Assembly: GCF_004341105.1 (NCBI RefSeq)
Contig: NZ_SLZK01000004.1
Coordinates: 434,001 to 498,000 of the forward strand
DNA from: Rhizobium sp. BK418
GTDB lineage: Bacteria; Pseudomonadota; Alphaproteobacteria; Rhizobiales; Rhizobiaceae
Reading direction: 5' to 3'
DNA: 64,000 nucleotides
Shown here: positions 8,496 to 17,842 of the stretch, one piece after another
Layout of the letters: every line of letters begins with the position of its first letter
How positions within the stretch are numbered: position 1 is the first letter of the stretch
The notes under the pieces: generated by a model
Told to the model about the DNA's origin: nothing
Database searches by the model: none
The model's input: only the letters and a program-made list of their open reading frames with translations
Program-made: the position numbers and the translations under genes

Positions 8496-9490
8496 GCGCG
8501 GCCCTCCGACGCGCCAATGCGCGGATCAAGCGCCGCGTAAACGAGGTCGACGATGAAATTGACACAGATGACGAGAACGGCGCTCGTGACGATGATGCCC
8601 ATCAAGAGCGGCGCATCACGGCCGTTAACGGCCTCTTGCGCCAGCCTGCCGAAACCAGGAATGGCAAAGACGCTCTCGATCACCACGCTGCCGCCGAGCA
8701 TGGCTGCGGACTGCAGGCCCAGCATGGTGACGAGCGGTAAGAGCGCATTGCGCGCCACATGGCGAAGCACGATGCGGCTGCGCGACAGGCCCTTCGCCCG
8801 AGCAAACAGCACGAAATCGAGCTTCCAGGCTTCCGCCATGCCGGAGCGCATGACACGCAGAAACAGGGCCAGATAGATGAAGGCCAGCGCCCCGACCGGT
8901 AGGACAAGATGTTCTACGATGTCGAGAACGCGCGAAAGCCCTGATTTGCCGGAAGCAATGGTCTCGATGCCGGCGATCGGCAGCCAGCGCAGCTTGACCG
9001 AGAAAAGGATACTGAGCACCAGTCCCAGCCAAAAGCTCGGAACGGCATAGATGATCAGCGACCCGATCGAGAGAATACGGTCGCGCAGACTTCCTGGCCT
9101 TGCACCGGCGAGGATGCCGAGCGCCGAGCCGAGCCCGAAGGCGAGCGCCGTTGCACTTCCCATCAGAAGCAGCGTGTTCGGCAGCCGCTCGGCGATGAGA
9201 TCCCGCACTGGCCGGTTGAATGCCACCGACCAGCCGAGGTCGAGATGAACGAGCGCCGAAAGATAAAGCCACAGACGGGCAAAGACGGATTGATCGAGGC
9301 CGTAACTCTCCCGTAGCGATTTGATGAGAGCTGCATCGCCGCCGCCGATCGCGCCGATATAGGCGTCGACGGCATCGCCGGAGGCGGATTCCAGCAGGAA
9401 GAAGCTGAAGATGACAACGATCATCAGCACCGGAATGCTGCTGATGATCCTGCGTCTCAGGAGGATGAGTGCACGTTTCACGCCGGACAA
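8492..9490 (-). CDS. Peptide-type ABC transporter permease (DppB-like)
   Basis: A 332-residue DppB/OppB-type permease. It has the N-terminal membrane anchor (IPVLMIVVIFSFFLLESA), the external loop with LRESYGLDQSVFARLWLYL and DLGWSVAFNRPV, and a C-terminal EAA loop (AKGLSRSRIVLRHVARNAL). About six membrane segments are visible. It partners the overlapping DppC-like permease and follows the binding-protein gene by 31 nt. Confidence 0.88.
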   Translation of the reverse strand: MSGVKRALILLRRRIISSIPVLMIVVIFSFFLLESASGDAVDAYIGAIGGGDAALIKSLRESYGLDQSVFARLWLYLSALVHLDLGWSVAFNRPVRDLIAERLPNTLLLMGSATALAFGLGSALGILAGARPGSLRDRILSIGSLIIYAVPSFWLGLVLSILFSVKLRWLPIAGIETIASGKSGLSRVLDIVEHLVLPVGALAFIYLALFLRVMRSGMAEAWKLDFVLFARAKGLSRSRIVLRHVARNALLPLVTMLGLQSAAMLGGSVVIESVFAIPGFGRLAQEAVNGRDAPLLMGIIVTSAVLVICVNFIVDLVYAALDPRIGASEGRA

Positions 9491-9521
9491 GGCCTCTGAG
9501 GGAAATCCGCCTTCGAGCCTA

Positions 9522-11132
9522 TCACGATTGCAGCGCAGTATCGCCCCAGTTCGAGACCGCCCAGCGCGGATTGTCGGAGACGTTCAGCACGGTGTCGCGG
9601 GCGACCGTGATGAAGCCCCATTCAGCGACATTGATCAGAGGCAGTTCGGCCACCACGAGCTCCTGGAACTTGTAATACAGATCGGTGCGCGCAGCCGTAT
9701 CCACCGTTTCAGAAGCCTGCTCTATGATCTTGTCGAGTTCGGCGCTGACATAACCACCCTGGTTTGAGAAAGGCACGCCGTCGGGCGTTCCGGACTGAAC
9801 CAAGATGGTGGTTGAGATCGCCGGATCGCCACGGAAGACTGGAGGACCCACCGCAATGTCGAAATCATGGTCGGTATAGACCGCCTTTTGGTGCGCAGCC
9901 GCATCGGCATTGACGATGACGGCATCGATACCGACGACGGCAAGCGCCTGGCGCAGATAATCGCCGAACTGGCGTGTTTCGTTGAAATAAGGCGCCGGCC
10001 GCAGCTTGAGCTGAAAACGATTGCCGTCGGGTCCTCTCGTATAACCGCCCTGGTCCAGGAGATCGTTTGCTGCCTGCACGTCGAAATTATAATTCGCGAC
10101 GTCCGCCGTGTAGAATTCCTTGGAATTCTTGGGGATTGGGCCGGTCGATTCCGTTGCGTAACCGAGGAAGATCGTGTCGACGACGAATTTCTTGTCGATG
10201 GCATGCGCGAGGGCCTGACGGACTCTCAAATCCGAGAGTTCCTTGCGGCGATGATTGATCTCAATGATGAGCTGATAGGTCAGAGCTTCATAGCCCTTGG
10301 AGATCACCTTGATGCCGTTGACCTTGGAAATCCGGTCGAGATCGGCAAGCGGCACTGCCGAGAAGGCGGCGAGATGGATCTCCTCGGCTTCGAGGGCGGC
10401 ACCCGCCGATTCACGATCCGGCAGCACACGGTAGACGATTTCGTTAAGCTTCGGCTCACCCTTGTGCCAGTAATTTTCGTTGCGCGTCAGCCGGTAGTAT
10501 TCGCCCGGCTTGTATTCGGCGAACTTGAAGGGCCCGGTGCCGATGAGTGTATTATTGGCCGGGTTCTTGGCGATGTCGGTGCCCTCGAAAATATGTTTGG
10601 CGACGACGCTCGTGACGGCGGGAAGCGCATTGCGGATGAGCTGGAAGGGCGTCGGCTTCGAAAAGCGGAAGATCGCCGTGTGGTCATCGGGCGTATCGAC
10701 CGCTTGCAGATTAGCGAAAACGAGCCGGCCGAGATTCTGAAGCGGCTTCCAGACGTTGAGTGCGGAGAAGGCGACGTCGGCGGAGGTGAAGGGCTTGCCG
10801 TCATGCCAGGTGGCGTTTTCGCGCAGTTTGAAGGTGACCGAGAGTCCGTCGGGTGAGCCTTCCCAAGACGTGGCAAGACGCGGTGCCAGTCCGTCCGCGC
10901 CTTCATAGGAGGCTTCGGCGAGCGGTTCGATGACCTTGCTCGAGACGAAGAAGACACCGTTCGAGGCAACAATGGCGGGGTTAAGATTCTTCGGCTCGGA
11001 GTCGGCCGCGACGATCAGGCGCCCGCCGGCCGGCACGTCCTGGGCCAGAGTAATGCGCGACAGTGCGGTTGAGCCAAGCAGCAGTGCCGTGCTCTTCAGC
11101 AGGCTGCGCCGAGAGATATCTGTGAAAGTCAT
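9522..11132 (-). CDS. Family 5 ABC transporter substrate-binding protein
   Basis: A periplasmic binding protein of 536 residues (SBP family 5: peptides, nickel, opines, some oligosaccharides). The N-terminus has a twin-arginine-like signal (SRRSLLKSTALLLG, cleavage probably near residue 30). The family signature (GLSVTFKLRENATWHDGKPFTSADVAFS) is read in pieces around residues 94-121. It heads the dppBCDF-like gene run and lies 121 nt after an LLM monooxygenase gene. The ligand is unknown; the downstream aminotransferase and upstream monooxygenase point to a small organic N or S compound rather than true peptides. Confidence 0.88.
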   Translation of the reverse strand: MTFTDISRRSLLKSTALLLGSTALSRITLAQDVPAGGRLIVAADSEPKNLNPAIVASNGVFFVSSKVIEPLAEASYEGADGLAPRLATSWEGSPDGLSVTFKLRENATWHDGKPFTSADVAFSALNVWKPLQNLGRLVFANLQAVDTPDDHTAIFRFSKPTPFQLIRNALPAVTSVVAKHIFEGTDIAKNPANNTLIGTGPFKFAEYKPGEYYRLTRNENYWHKGEPKLNEIVYRVLPDRESAGAALEAEEIHLAAFSAVPLADLDRISKVNGIKVISKGYEALTYQLIIEINHRRKELSDLRVRQALAHAIDKKFVVDTIFLGYATESTGPIPKNSKEFYTADVANYNFDVQAANDLLDQGGYTRGPDGNRFQLKLRPAPYFNETRQFGDYLRQALAVVGIDAVIVNADAAAHQKAVYTDHDFDIAVGPPVFRGDPAISTTILVQSGTPDGVPFSNQGGYVSAELDKIIEQASETVDTAARTDLYYKFQELVVAELPLINVAEWGFITVARDTVLNVSDNPRWAVSNWGDTALQS

Positions 11133-11253
11133 ACCCCCTCCAATCCTTGAAAATTCAATAGCCCATATTCGAGTTGAAACGGTAATTGTGACAGGAATTA
11201 AATTCGAACAGGATGGCCGGGCGAGATATTTCTTGTCACCCAGCCATTATTTT

Positions 11254-12654
11254 TCAGCGGCCGCCGATGGCGAGCCGGGGCACGTCGGCGCCGAGATTGC
11301 GATAGGCCGCTCCCGGATGCGGCGCAACGAGTCGCGGTCCTGCACTACCGAGTTTTTCGCGCAGCGTGCCTTCCCGGTATTCGGTCTTATAGACGCCGCG
11401 CTTCTGCAGTTCCGGCACGAGCAAATCGACGGTATCTTCGAAGCTCTCGGGCGTCACCGCATAGGCAAGATTGAAGCCGTCGACATCGGTATCCTCGACC
11501 CATTCCTGCATCAGGTCGGCGACCGTCGACGGCGAGCCGACAAAGACCGGGCCGAAGCCGCCGACGCCCACCCAGTCCGCCATTTCGCGCACCGTCCATT
11601 CCTTGCCCGGATCGATGGTCGTGAAGGTTTCGACGGCCGATTGCACCGCATTCGTATAACGATGGCGCAAGACTTCGTCGGGGCCGAACTGGCCGAAGTC
11701 GATGCCCGTCCAGCCGGAGATCAGCGTCAGCGCACCTTCGAAGGACGCGTACTCGCGATATTCGTTGAACTTGCGCTGCGCCTCGGTATCGGTCTCGCCG
11801 AGCACGACGGTTTGCAGGTTGAAGGCGAGGATTTCCCGCGGATTGCGGCCGAGCCGTTCGGCGGCCTGGCGAACATTCGCGACATAGCGCTTCAATACAG
11901 CCTTGGAAGGTGCTGCCACAAAGATGCATTCGGCATGCGCACCGGCAAAGTCCTTGCCGCGGCTGGAGGCGCCGGCCTGGTAGAGCACCGGGGTGCGCTG
12001 CGGCGAGGGCTCGCTCAGGTGAATGCCGGGAACCGTGAAATATTTGCCGGAATGATTGATCGGATGAACCTTTTCCGGATGCGTGAAGATGCCTGTTTCT
12101 CGGTCGCGGACGACGGCATCGTCCTCCCAGCTTCCTTCCCAGAGCTTGTAGCAGACCTCGAGATATTCATCGGCGAGATCATAGCGGTCGTCATGGTTGG
12201 TTTGTGCGGCCTGACCGATATTGAGCGCGCCGCTGTTGAGGTAGGAGGTGACGATATTCCAGCCGACGCGGCCCTTGGTCAGGTGATCGAGCGTCGAGAT
12301 GCGCCGTGCAAACGTATAGGGATGCTCGAAGGAGAGCGAGGCCGTCAGCCCGAAACCGAGATGCTCGGTCTCATAGGCCATGGTCGGGATCAGCTGCAGC
12401 GGGTCGTTGACTGGCACTTGTGCCGAATGGCGCAGCGCCGCATCGACACTGCCGTACAGCACATCATAGACACCAAGCACGTCGGCGATGAAGAGACCGT
12501 CGAACTTGCCGCGTTCCAGCGTCTTTGCCAAATGCACCCAGTAATCCAGATCCTTATATGTCCAGGATTTATCGCGCGGATGTCGCCATAGCCCCGGCGA
12601 CTGGTGTCCGACGCAATTCATGTCGAAGGCGTTGAGCCTGATTTCACGGGTCAT
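11254..12654 (-). CDS. LLM-class flavin-dependent monooxygenase (NtaA/SnaA/DszA family)
   Basis: A bacterial-luciferase-like TIM-barrel monooxygenase of 466 residues that uses reduced FMN from a separate reductase. The start (MTREIRLNAFDMNCVGHQ), the KFDGLFIADVLGVYD stretch, GRVGWNIVTSYL and the C-terminal DGFNLAY segment are characteristic of the nitrilotriacetate / DszA sulfone monooxygenase group, and its length fits that group rather than SsuD. It lies between a ribose-type ABC pair and a family 5 ABC importer on the same strand. Possible substrates are sulfones, sulfonates or aminopolycarboxylates; the sequence does not decide. Confidence 0.85.
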   Translation of the reverse strand: MTREIRLNAFDMNCVGHQSPGLWRHPRDKSWTYKDLDYWVHLAKTLERGKFDGLFIADVLGVYDVLYGSVDAALRHSAQVPVNDPLQLIPTMAYETEHLGFGLTASLSFEHPYTFARRISTLDHLTKGRVGWNIVTSYLNSGALNIGQAAQTNHDDRYDLADEYLEVCYKLWEGSWEDDAVVRDRETGIFTHPEKVHPINHSGKYFTVPGIHLSEPSPQRTPVLYQAGASSRGKDFAGAHAECIFVAAPSKAVLKRYVANVRQAAERLGRNPREILAFNLQTVVLGETDTEAQRKFNEYREYASFEGALTLISGWTGIDFGQFGPDEVLRHRYTNAVQSAVETFTTIDPGKEWTVREMADWVGVGGFGPVFVGSPSTVADLMQEWVEDTDVDGFNLAYAVTPESFEDTVDLLVPELQKRGVYKTEYREGTLREKLGSAGPRLVAPHPGAAYRNLGADVPRLAIGGR

Positions 12655-12671
12655 ATTGTTTTCCTTGAGAA

Positions 12672-13730
12672 CTAGCGATCGACGTTGCGGCCGAGGCCGT
12701 AGGTTAGCGCCAGCGCTCCGACGAGCACGGCGCCCTTGACGAAATCCTGTGTGTAATAAGGCGCATTCAGCATGGTCAGGCCGTTGAGCAGGACACCGAC
12801 GAAGACGGCGCCGGCCACCGTGCCGAGCACATTCGGCCGGCGTAGGTTAAGGACGGCAAAGCCAATCAGCGCTGCAGCAACCGAATCCATCAGCAGAGAA
12901 CCGCCGGAGGAGACATCGCCACGTCCGACGCGGGCGGCGATGACGATACCGCCAAGGGCGGCCAGGGTCCCCGAGATGACATAGGCGAGCGTCTTCAGCC
13001 GTGTCGTAGACGCGCCGGCAAGCCGCGTTGCCACTTCGTTGCCGCCGGTCGAAAAGAGCAGCCGACCGATACGGGTGCGCTCGGTCAGAACGAAGAGGAC
13101 GATGGCGACGACTGCCATCAGGACGACAGAAACGGGCAGGGTGGCGAACAGGCTGTAGCGGCCGATCAGCAGGAAGGCCGGGTCATAGGCGCCGGTCGCC
13201 TTGAAGCCGTCGGGCAGCACCAAGCCCGACGAAATAGAGCGCCCGGCGGTAGGAATGAGCTGCAGGCCTGATAGCAGGAACATCATGGCGAGCGTGGCGA
13301 GCAGATCAGGCACACGCAGGCGCACGATCAGGAAGGCATTGACGAGCCCAATGGCGGCGCCGAAAGCGAGCACCAGTGGTACGGTGGCGAAAGCATCGAA
13401 GTGCCAGACGATCATGGCATAGCTTGCAGCCATCACGCTGGAGGCGGCGACCGCACCGATCGACAGGTCGAAGCCGCCGACGGCAAGCGTCACGGTGATG
13501 CCGGCACCGAGTATGGCGACGACAGAGACAGCCTGCAGAATGCTCATCAGGTTGCCGATATTGATGAAGGCCGGTTCGGCAACGGTGAAACCGATGATCA
13601 TGAGGCCGAGCAGGATGAAGACTGCACCAGCGCGCAGGAATCTGCCAATGGCCAGGGTGCGATTGTCGAGGCCTTGGCTTTCCGGCGCGGCACCTGGCTT
13701 TGGCAGCGCCTCGTCATCGATGGTCGTCAT
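12672..13730 (-). CDS. ABC transporter permease, ribose/RbsC family
   Basis: A 352-residue hydrophobic protein with about nine or ten membrane segments. It contains the conserved RbsC-type stretches GAGITVTLAVGGFDLSIGAV and FSTGGNEVATRLAGAS. The N-terminal 30 residues are cytosolic and polar. It overlaps the upstream ATPase by 4 nt and is followed 17 nt later by the LLM monooxygenase, so permease and enzyme are probably co-transcribed. It pairs with the ATPase at 13727 and the divergent binding protein at 15443. Confidence 0.88.
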   Translation of the reverse strand: MTTIDDEALPKPGAAPESQGLDNRTLAIGRFLRAGAVFILLGLMIIGFTVAEPAFINIGNLMSILQAVSVVAILGAGITVTLAVGGFDLSIGAVAASSVMAASYAMIVWHFDAFATVPLVLAFGAAIGLVNAFLIVRLRVPDLLATLAMMFLLSGLQLIPTAGRSISSGLVLPDGFKATGAYDPAFLLIGRYSLFATLPVSVVLMAVVAIVLFVLTERTRIGRLLFSTGGNEVATRLAGASTTRLKTLAYVISGTLAALGGIVIAARVGRGDVSSGGSLLMDSVAAALIGFAVLNLRRPNVLGTVAGAVFVGVLLNGLTMLNAPYYTQDFVKGAVLVGALALTYGLGRNVDR

Positions 13731-15211
13731 ACGGAAGTTCCCTGTGGGGCGGAGGAAGAGGTGATGTCGATGACGTCGGGCCGTAGCGTGTGGTGGTCGA
13801 TGGTCAGAATACGGTCGGCGACCTCGTAGGCCTCTTCGGGATCGGAGGTGGCAATCAGCGCGGCCCGGTCAGGACGAGCGCGGATTGCGCGGATGATATC
13901 GTGGCGGGCACCGACGTCGACGCCCTGGAAGGGTTCGTCGAGCAGTAGCAGTCGGCTGGGCTCCGATTCCCAGCGGGCGATCACCGCCTTCTGCTGGTTG
14001 CCGCCCGACAATGTCCAGACGGAGGCGAATGGACCGGATGCCTTGATGCCCAGGCGGGTAATGGCCTCCTCGGCTTCACGTCGCTCTCTGTCACCGAAAA
14101 GGAAGCCGTGCGGATACCATTTGGCAAGATGCGGCAGGCTGATGGCGGCGGCCAGTGAGTTGCCGGGCCAGGCAGGCGGCATCAGGGAAGAGCGGTGACG
14201 ATCCTCCGCGGCCATGGCGACACCGGCGGCAATCGCCTCGGCCGGCGATTTCGGCCGATACGGCTTGCCGTCGAGCAGCATTTCGCCGGCAACAAGGTTC
14301 CTGACGCCGAAGATCGCCGAGAGGAGGCGGCTCTTGCCGGCGCCGAGCACTCCGGTGATGGCGACGACTTCGCCCTCGTGCAGTGTCAGATCGAAGGACG
14401 GGCTTGCGGGCCGAAGGCGGATGCCTCGCATCTCGAAAACGGCAGGGCCGGTCACCGGGCGTGTGTCGGGCCTTGCCGCCTCCAGCCTGCGGCCGATCAT
14501 CGTTTCGATGGCGCTGGAAAAATCGATGGGCCGGGTGAAGCTGCCGACGACACGACCACCGCGCATGACAAGCGCCTTGTCGGCGATCGCTTCGAGATCG
14601 CCAGTCCTGTGGGAGATATAGAGGATCGCAAGGCCTTGAGCCCGAAGGGCGAGCAGGATGTTGAACAGACGTCGGCTCTCTTCAGCCGAAAGGCTTGCAG
14701 TCGGTTCGTCGAGGATCAGCAGTTCAGCCTTGTTCGCCAGCGCGCGGGCGATCGCCACAAGTTGGCGGTCGGCTGCGGACAGATCGCCGAAGTCCCTGTC
14801 GAGTGGTAGGGAGAAACCGGCCGCATCGAGCACGGCGCGCGCTTTACGCCGCACGCTTGCGCGCGAGAGGAAGAAGGGTGTGCTCCGTTCGGCAAAGCGA
14901 TGCAGAAGAAGCGCATCGGCCACTGCCAGTCCCGCCGCTGCGACAAGATCGGTCGATTGATGCACAGTGACAACGCCGGCCTTCGCTGCTTCGGATGGCG
15001 TCTTCGGCGAGAAAGGCTGGCCTTTCAGCCTGATCGCGCCGCTATCGGCGGCAAGCGCGCCTGACAGAATCTTCACCAGCGTCGATTTGCCCGCGCCATT
15101 GGCGCCCATCAAAGCGACGATCTCGCCGCGTTCCACAGTGAAATGCGCACCCGAAAGCGCACGCGTCGACCCGAAGCTGCGGGTGATGTTTTCGACTTGA
15201 AGGAGCGGCAT
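13727..15211 (-). CDS. ABC transporter ATP-binding protein, RbsA/MglA type (two domains)
   Basis: A tandem-domain ATPase of a ribose-type importer. The first half has a canonical Walker A (GANGAGKST) and LSAADRQLVAIARA; the second half has the degenerate P-loop GVLGAGKSR that is normal for RbsA and the signature LSGGNQQKAVIARW. I start it at the ATG at 15211 (MPLLQVENITRSFG), where family similarity begins, giving 494 residues. In-frame ATGs at 15244 and 15322 would add up to 37 residues, but none has a clear ribosome binding site. It diverges from the binding protein at 15443. Confidence 0.85.
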   Translation of the reverse strand: MPLLQVENITRSFGSTRALSGAHFTVERGEIVALMGANGAGKSTLVKILSGALAADSGAIRLKGQPFSPKTPSEAAKAGVVTVHQSTDLVAAAGLAVADALLLHRFAERSTPFFLSRASVRRKARAVLDAAGFSLPLDRDFGDLSAADRQLVAIARALANKAELLILDEPTASLSAEESRRLFNILLALRAQGLAILYISHRTGDLEAIADKALVMRGGRVVGSFTRPIDFSSAIETMIGRRLEAARPDTRPVTGPAVFEMRGIRLRPASPSFDLTLHEGEVVAITGVLGAGKSRLLSAIFGVRNLVAGEMLLDGKPYRPKSPAEAIAAGVAMAAEDRHRSSLMPPAWPGNSLAAAISLPHLAKWYPHGFLFGDRERREAEEAITRLGIKASGPFASVWTLSGGNQQKAVIARWESEPSRLLLLDEPFQGVDVGARHDIIRAIRARPDRAALIATSDPEEAYEVADRILTIDHHTLRPDVIDITSSSAPQGTSV

Positions 15212-15343
15212 CAGGCAAATCCGGGTCTGCGTTGGAGCCGCCATATTGGCTCGCGGATTGGCCGATTTTCGAGGCAAGCCTTTGCCGATGGCACGCAGGT
15301 CGGGAATAAAGAATCTCTCCAAACGAGAAAAATCGGATCATTT

Positions 15344-15364
15344 AATCTACTAAAAAGGTAGATT
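15344..15364. promoter_or_regulatory. Inverted repeat in divergent promoter, possible LysR-type operator
   Basis: AATCTAC and GTAGATT are perfect inverted arms separated by 7 bases, in the AT-rich gap between the ribose-type ATPase (minus) and its binding protein (plus). The core TCTA-N9-TAGA has the T-N11-A geometry of LysR-type boxes and recurs at 19126. As the gap contains no gene end, a terminator role is unlikely. The regulator is not known. Confidence 0.45.
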
Positions 15365-15442
15365 TTATATCTAATAGTCATGCGTCGCGAGGAACTGCCA
15401 ACCTGTCAGACGACGCTTCCGATTGACTAGAGGATCGCGACG

Positions 15443-16489
15443 ATGAAATCCCTCGCACGCTTGGCGCTCTCCGCAGCCGCAATCTCCTTTCTTCTTCATC
15501 AGCCTTCTTTTGCCGCCGGCCTCAACGGCGCTCCCGCGCCCTTCGACAAGGGCGGCGTCAAAGTGGCTCTGATCAGCTATATTTCTGCGGGTGACTTCTT
15601 CCAGGCCTATCAGGCCGGTGCGGAAGCCCAGGCCAAGGCACTGGATATCGACCTGCGTGTCTTCCCCGGCCGGCAGGATGCCGCCGAACAGCGCGAGCAG
15701 ATCCTGCAGGCAATCAATCTCGGGGTCGCCGGTATCGTTGTTGATCATGGTCTGCCGGAATCTCTCGGCGATGTCGTCCAACAGGCACTGGACAAGGGCA
15801 TCAAGGTCGTCGCTTTCGACGTCAATCTCAACAATCCCAAAGTGCCGCAGGTGGAGCAGAGCGATCACGAGCTTGCCGAGCGCGCGCTGGAGCAGGTGGT
15901 GAAGGATAACGGCAACAGCTTCAATTCCGGCTATGTCTATGTCGCAGGCTTTGCACCGCTCGATCGCCGCAACGAGGTCTGGGAAAAGTTCAAGTCGGAG
16001 AATTCCGGCGTCGTCGAGAAGGCCCGTTTCGGCAATGTCAGCGATACGACCGCGACGTCGACCGCTGATCAGGCCAAGGCCGCGCTGACCGCCAATCCCG
16101 ATATCAGCGTCGTCTTCGCCCCCTACGACGAATTTGCCCGCGGCGTGAAGCTCGCCGCCAACGACCTTGGCATCGCGAGCAAGCTGAAGATCTATTCGGC
16201 TGACGTCTCGACAGCTGACATTCAGGAGATCACCGAAGAGGGCAGCCCCTGGGTCGCCACCGTCGCGACCAATCCTGCCGTCGTCGGCGCGGTTTCCGTG
16301 CGTGCTGCAGCTCTCCAGATTGGCGGTGAGGAGATCCCCCATCAGATCACGGTCAAGCCGACGCTGCTAACGCAGGAAAGCCTGCGCGCTGCCGGCGTGA
16401 AGACGATCGAGGAACTGGCGCAGAAAATCCCAGCCTTCAGCACAAGCGACGCGGCAACCGCGAGCTGGATCCCGGACAAGCTTTTCTAG
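15443..16489 (+). CDS. Ribose-type ABC transporter substrate-binding protein
   Basis: A 348-residue periplasmic protein of the RbsB/type 1 binding family. A Sec signal peptide (hydrophobic LALSAAAISFLL, cleavage likely after PSFA near residue 24) precedes the mature domain (VKVALISYISAGDFFQAYQAG). The hinge-crossing segment AGIVVDHGLPE and the distal SVVFAPYDEFARG fit the family. It is transcribed away from its ATPase and permease and is followed by a strong GC-rich hairpin, then a flavoprotein monooxygenase, so its solute is probably that enzyme's substrate. Confidence 0.85.
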   Translation: MKSLARLALSAAAISFLLHQPSFAAGLNGAPAPFDKGGVKVALISYISAGDFFQAYQAGAEAQAKALDIDLRVFPGRQDAAEQREQILQAINLGVAGIVVDHGLPESLGDVVQQALDKGIKVVAFDVNLNNPKVPQVEQSDHELAERALEQVVKDNGNSFNSGYVYVAGFAPLDRRNEVWEKFKSENSGVVEKARFGNVSDTTATSTADQAKAALTANPDISVVFAPYDEFARGVKLAANDLGIASKLKIYSADVSTADIQEITEEGSPWVATVATNPAVVGAVSVRAAALQIGGEEIPHQITVKPTLLTQESLRAAGVKTIEELAQKIPAFSTSDAATASWIPDKLF

Positions 16490-16507
16490 GCTGCCTGCCT
16501 CGATCTT

Positions 16508-16535
16508 CCGGCGGGGGTTGTGCGGCCCCCGCCGG
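16508..16535 (+). terminator. GC-rich intercistronic hairpin after binding-protein gene
   Basis: CCGGCGGGGG and CCCCCGCCGG form a perfect 10-bp stem with an 8-base loop, 18 nt after the binding-protein stop. The bases that follow (CCCCATTTT) give only a weak T run. It is best read as a partial terminator or mRNA-stabilising hairpin that keeps binding-protein message above that of the downstream enzyme. Confidence 0.6.
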
Positions 16536-16567
16536 CCCCATTTTCCAGGAAAACGGAGTTTCGACCC

Positions 16568-17776
16568 ATGAGTCAGTCCAATGTCGTCTTCGCGACCAAT
16601 CGCAGCACGACGCGAGAGGACCTCTTTGCCCGCGCCGAAGAAATCTCATCCGATCTTTTCACGCGTGCCGCCGAACTCGACCGCGAAGGCCGCCCGCCGC
16701 TTGCCGAGATCGTCAAGCTGAAGAATGCCGGCCTGCTGAATGCCCTGCATGATCAAAAGATCGGCGGTGGCGGGCTGGATTGGGTCGATGGCTTGCGGCT
16801 GGTGCGCATACTGGCACGCGGCGAAAGCTCTATCGGTCAACTTCTCGGCTATCACTATGTCAACAGCCAGTACATCTACTGGGCACTCGATGAAACCCGC
16901 GCCCAGGCGCTAGGTTCAGATACGGTTTCCAGGAACCTATATTGGGGCGCTGCCGTCAATCCGCGCGATCCGGGTCTTGTTCTCACCCGTCGTGGTAACG
17001 GCTATGTGCTGAATGGACGCAAGTCTTTCTCCACCGCCGCCCATGTCTCCGACTATATCAATGCCAATGCGACGCTCGGCGACAAGATTGTCGGTTTCGC
17101 CGTGCCAACCAATCGGCCGGGCTATCAGGCAAATGACGACTGGGATAATTTCGGTCAGCGGCTCTCCGACAGCGGCAGCGTCGAGTTTCATGATTTTCCT
17201 GTCTACGAAGAAGATTTCGTCGGCGCCCCGGCTGCCCCAGATGCCGCCCCGCCGGTGCTTTCCACTTTCAATACACCGCTCATTCAGCTTGTCTTCGTCA
17301 ATTTCTATCTCGGCTCGGCGGAGGGCGCGATCCAGGCCGCAGTCGATTATGTGCGCACGACGACGCGTCCCTGGGTTACATCAGGTGTCGAGCGCGCCGC
17401 CGATGATCCCTATATCCTCGAACGTGTGGGTGAGTTCATCGCCGCGCTGAAAGCCTCCGCTGCCTTGGCAGATGTCGCGGCCGCCGCTGTTCAGGCCGGG
17501 CTTGCAAAAGGTCACGCTGTCACGGCCCGAGAGCGCGGCGAGGCAGCGGCGGAGGCCTATGCTGCCAAGGTGCACGCCACCCATGTCTCGCTCGATATCA
17601 CCTCCCGCGTCTTCGAACTGACCGGCGCGCGCTCCACGGCGGAGAAATATCGCTTCGACCGTTTCTGGCGCAACGTCCGCACCCACACGCTGCACGACCC
17701 CGTCTTTTACAAGGCCAAGGAAGTCGGGGAGTTTGTGCTGAACGACACGATCCCTGAAGTGAGCCTCTACAGCTGA
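16568..17776 (+). CDS. Acyl-CoA dehydrogenase-fold flavoprotein monooxygenase (SfnB/DszC-like)
   Basis: A 402-residue flavoprotein. The start at 16568 (MSQSNVVFATN) has CGGAG upstream and removes a 16-residue arginine-rich extension of the open frame. It has the acyl-CoA dehydrogenase fold: N-terminal helical domain, the middle beta domain (GYVLNGRKSFSTAAHVSDYI) and the C-terminal helical domain ending in the paired motif RFDRFWRNVRTHTLHDPV. That ending is typical of DszC/SfnB-type FMN-dependent monooxygenases rather than fatty-acid dehydrogenases. It lies downstream of a ribose-type binding protein and converges on a paralogue at 17843. Confidence 0.82.
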   Translation: MSQSNVVFATNRSTTREDLFARAEEISSDLFTRAAELDREGRPPLAEIVKLKNAGLLNALHDQKIGGGGLDWVDGLRLVRILARGESSIGQLLGYHYVNSQYIYWALDETRAQALGSDTVSRNLYWGAAVNPRDPGLVLTRRGNGYVLNGRKSFSTAAHVSDYINANATLGDKIVGFAVPTNRPGYQANDDWDNFGQRLSDSGSVEFHDFPVYEEDFVGAPAAPDAAPPVLSTFNTPLIQLVFVNFYLGSAEGAIQAAVDYVRTTTRPWVTSGVERAADDPYILERVGEFIAALKASAALADVAAAAVQAGLAKGHAVTARERGEAAAEAYAAKVHATHVSLDITSRVFELTGARSTAEKYRFDRFWRNVRTHTLHDPVFYKAKEVGEFVLNDTIPEVSLYS

Positions 17777-17792
17777 GATCTGCCCGAAAGGC

Positions 17793-17822
17793 AACCCCAT
17801 TTCCGTCATCGGAAAGGGGGTT
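17793..17822. terminator. Bidirectional hairpin between converging genes
   Basis: AACCCC-A-TTTCC-GTCATC-GGAAA-G-GGGGTT forms an 11-bp stem with one mismatch between the stops of two converging paralogous flavoprotein genes. T runs on either side are short, so it is a plausible but imperfect terminator for both strands. Confidence 0.5.
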
Positions 17823-17842
17823 CTTAGCTCTGAGGAGAGGAT

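Noticed and set aside
10930..12591. Plus-strand open frame of 553 codons
   Set aside because: It lies antisense to the LLM monooxygenase gene and the start of a binding-protein gene; the product has no coherent domain and is rich in Arg/Gly/Ile as expected from a shadow frame in high-GC DNA.
15344..15364. Reading the AATCTAC/GTAGATT repeat as a terminator
   Set aside because: It lies between two divergent gene starts, so there is no transcript to end there; the run of T after it is part of a generally AT-rich promoter region.
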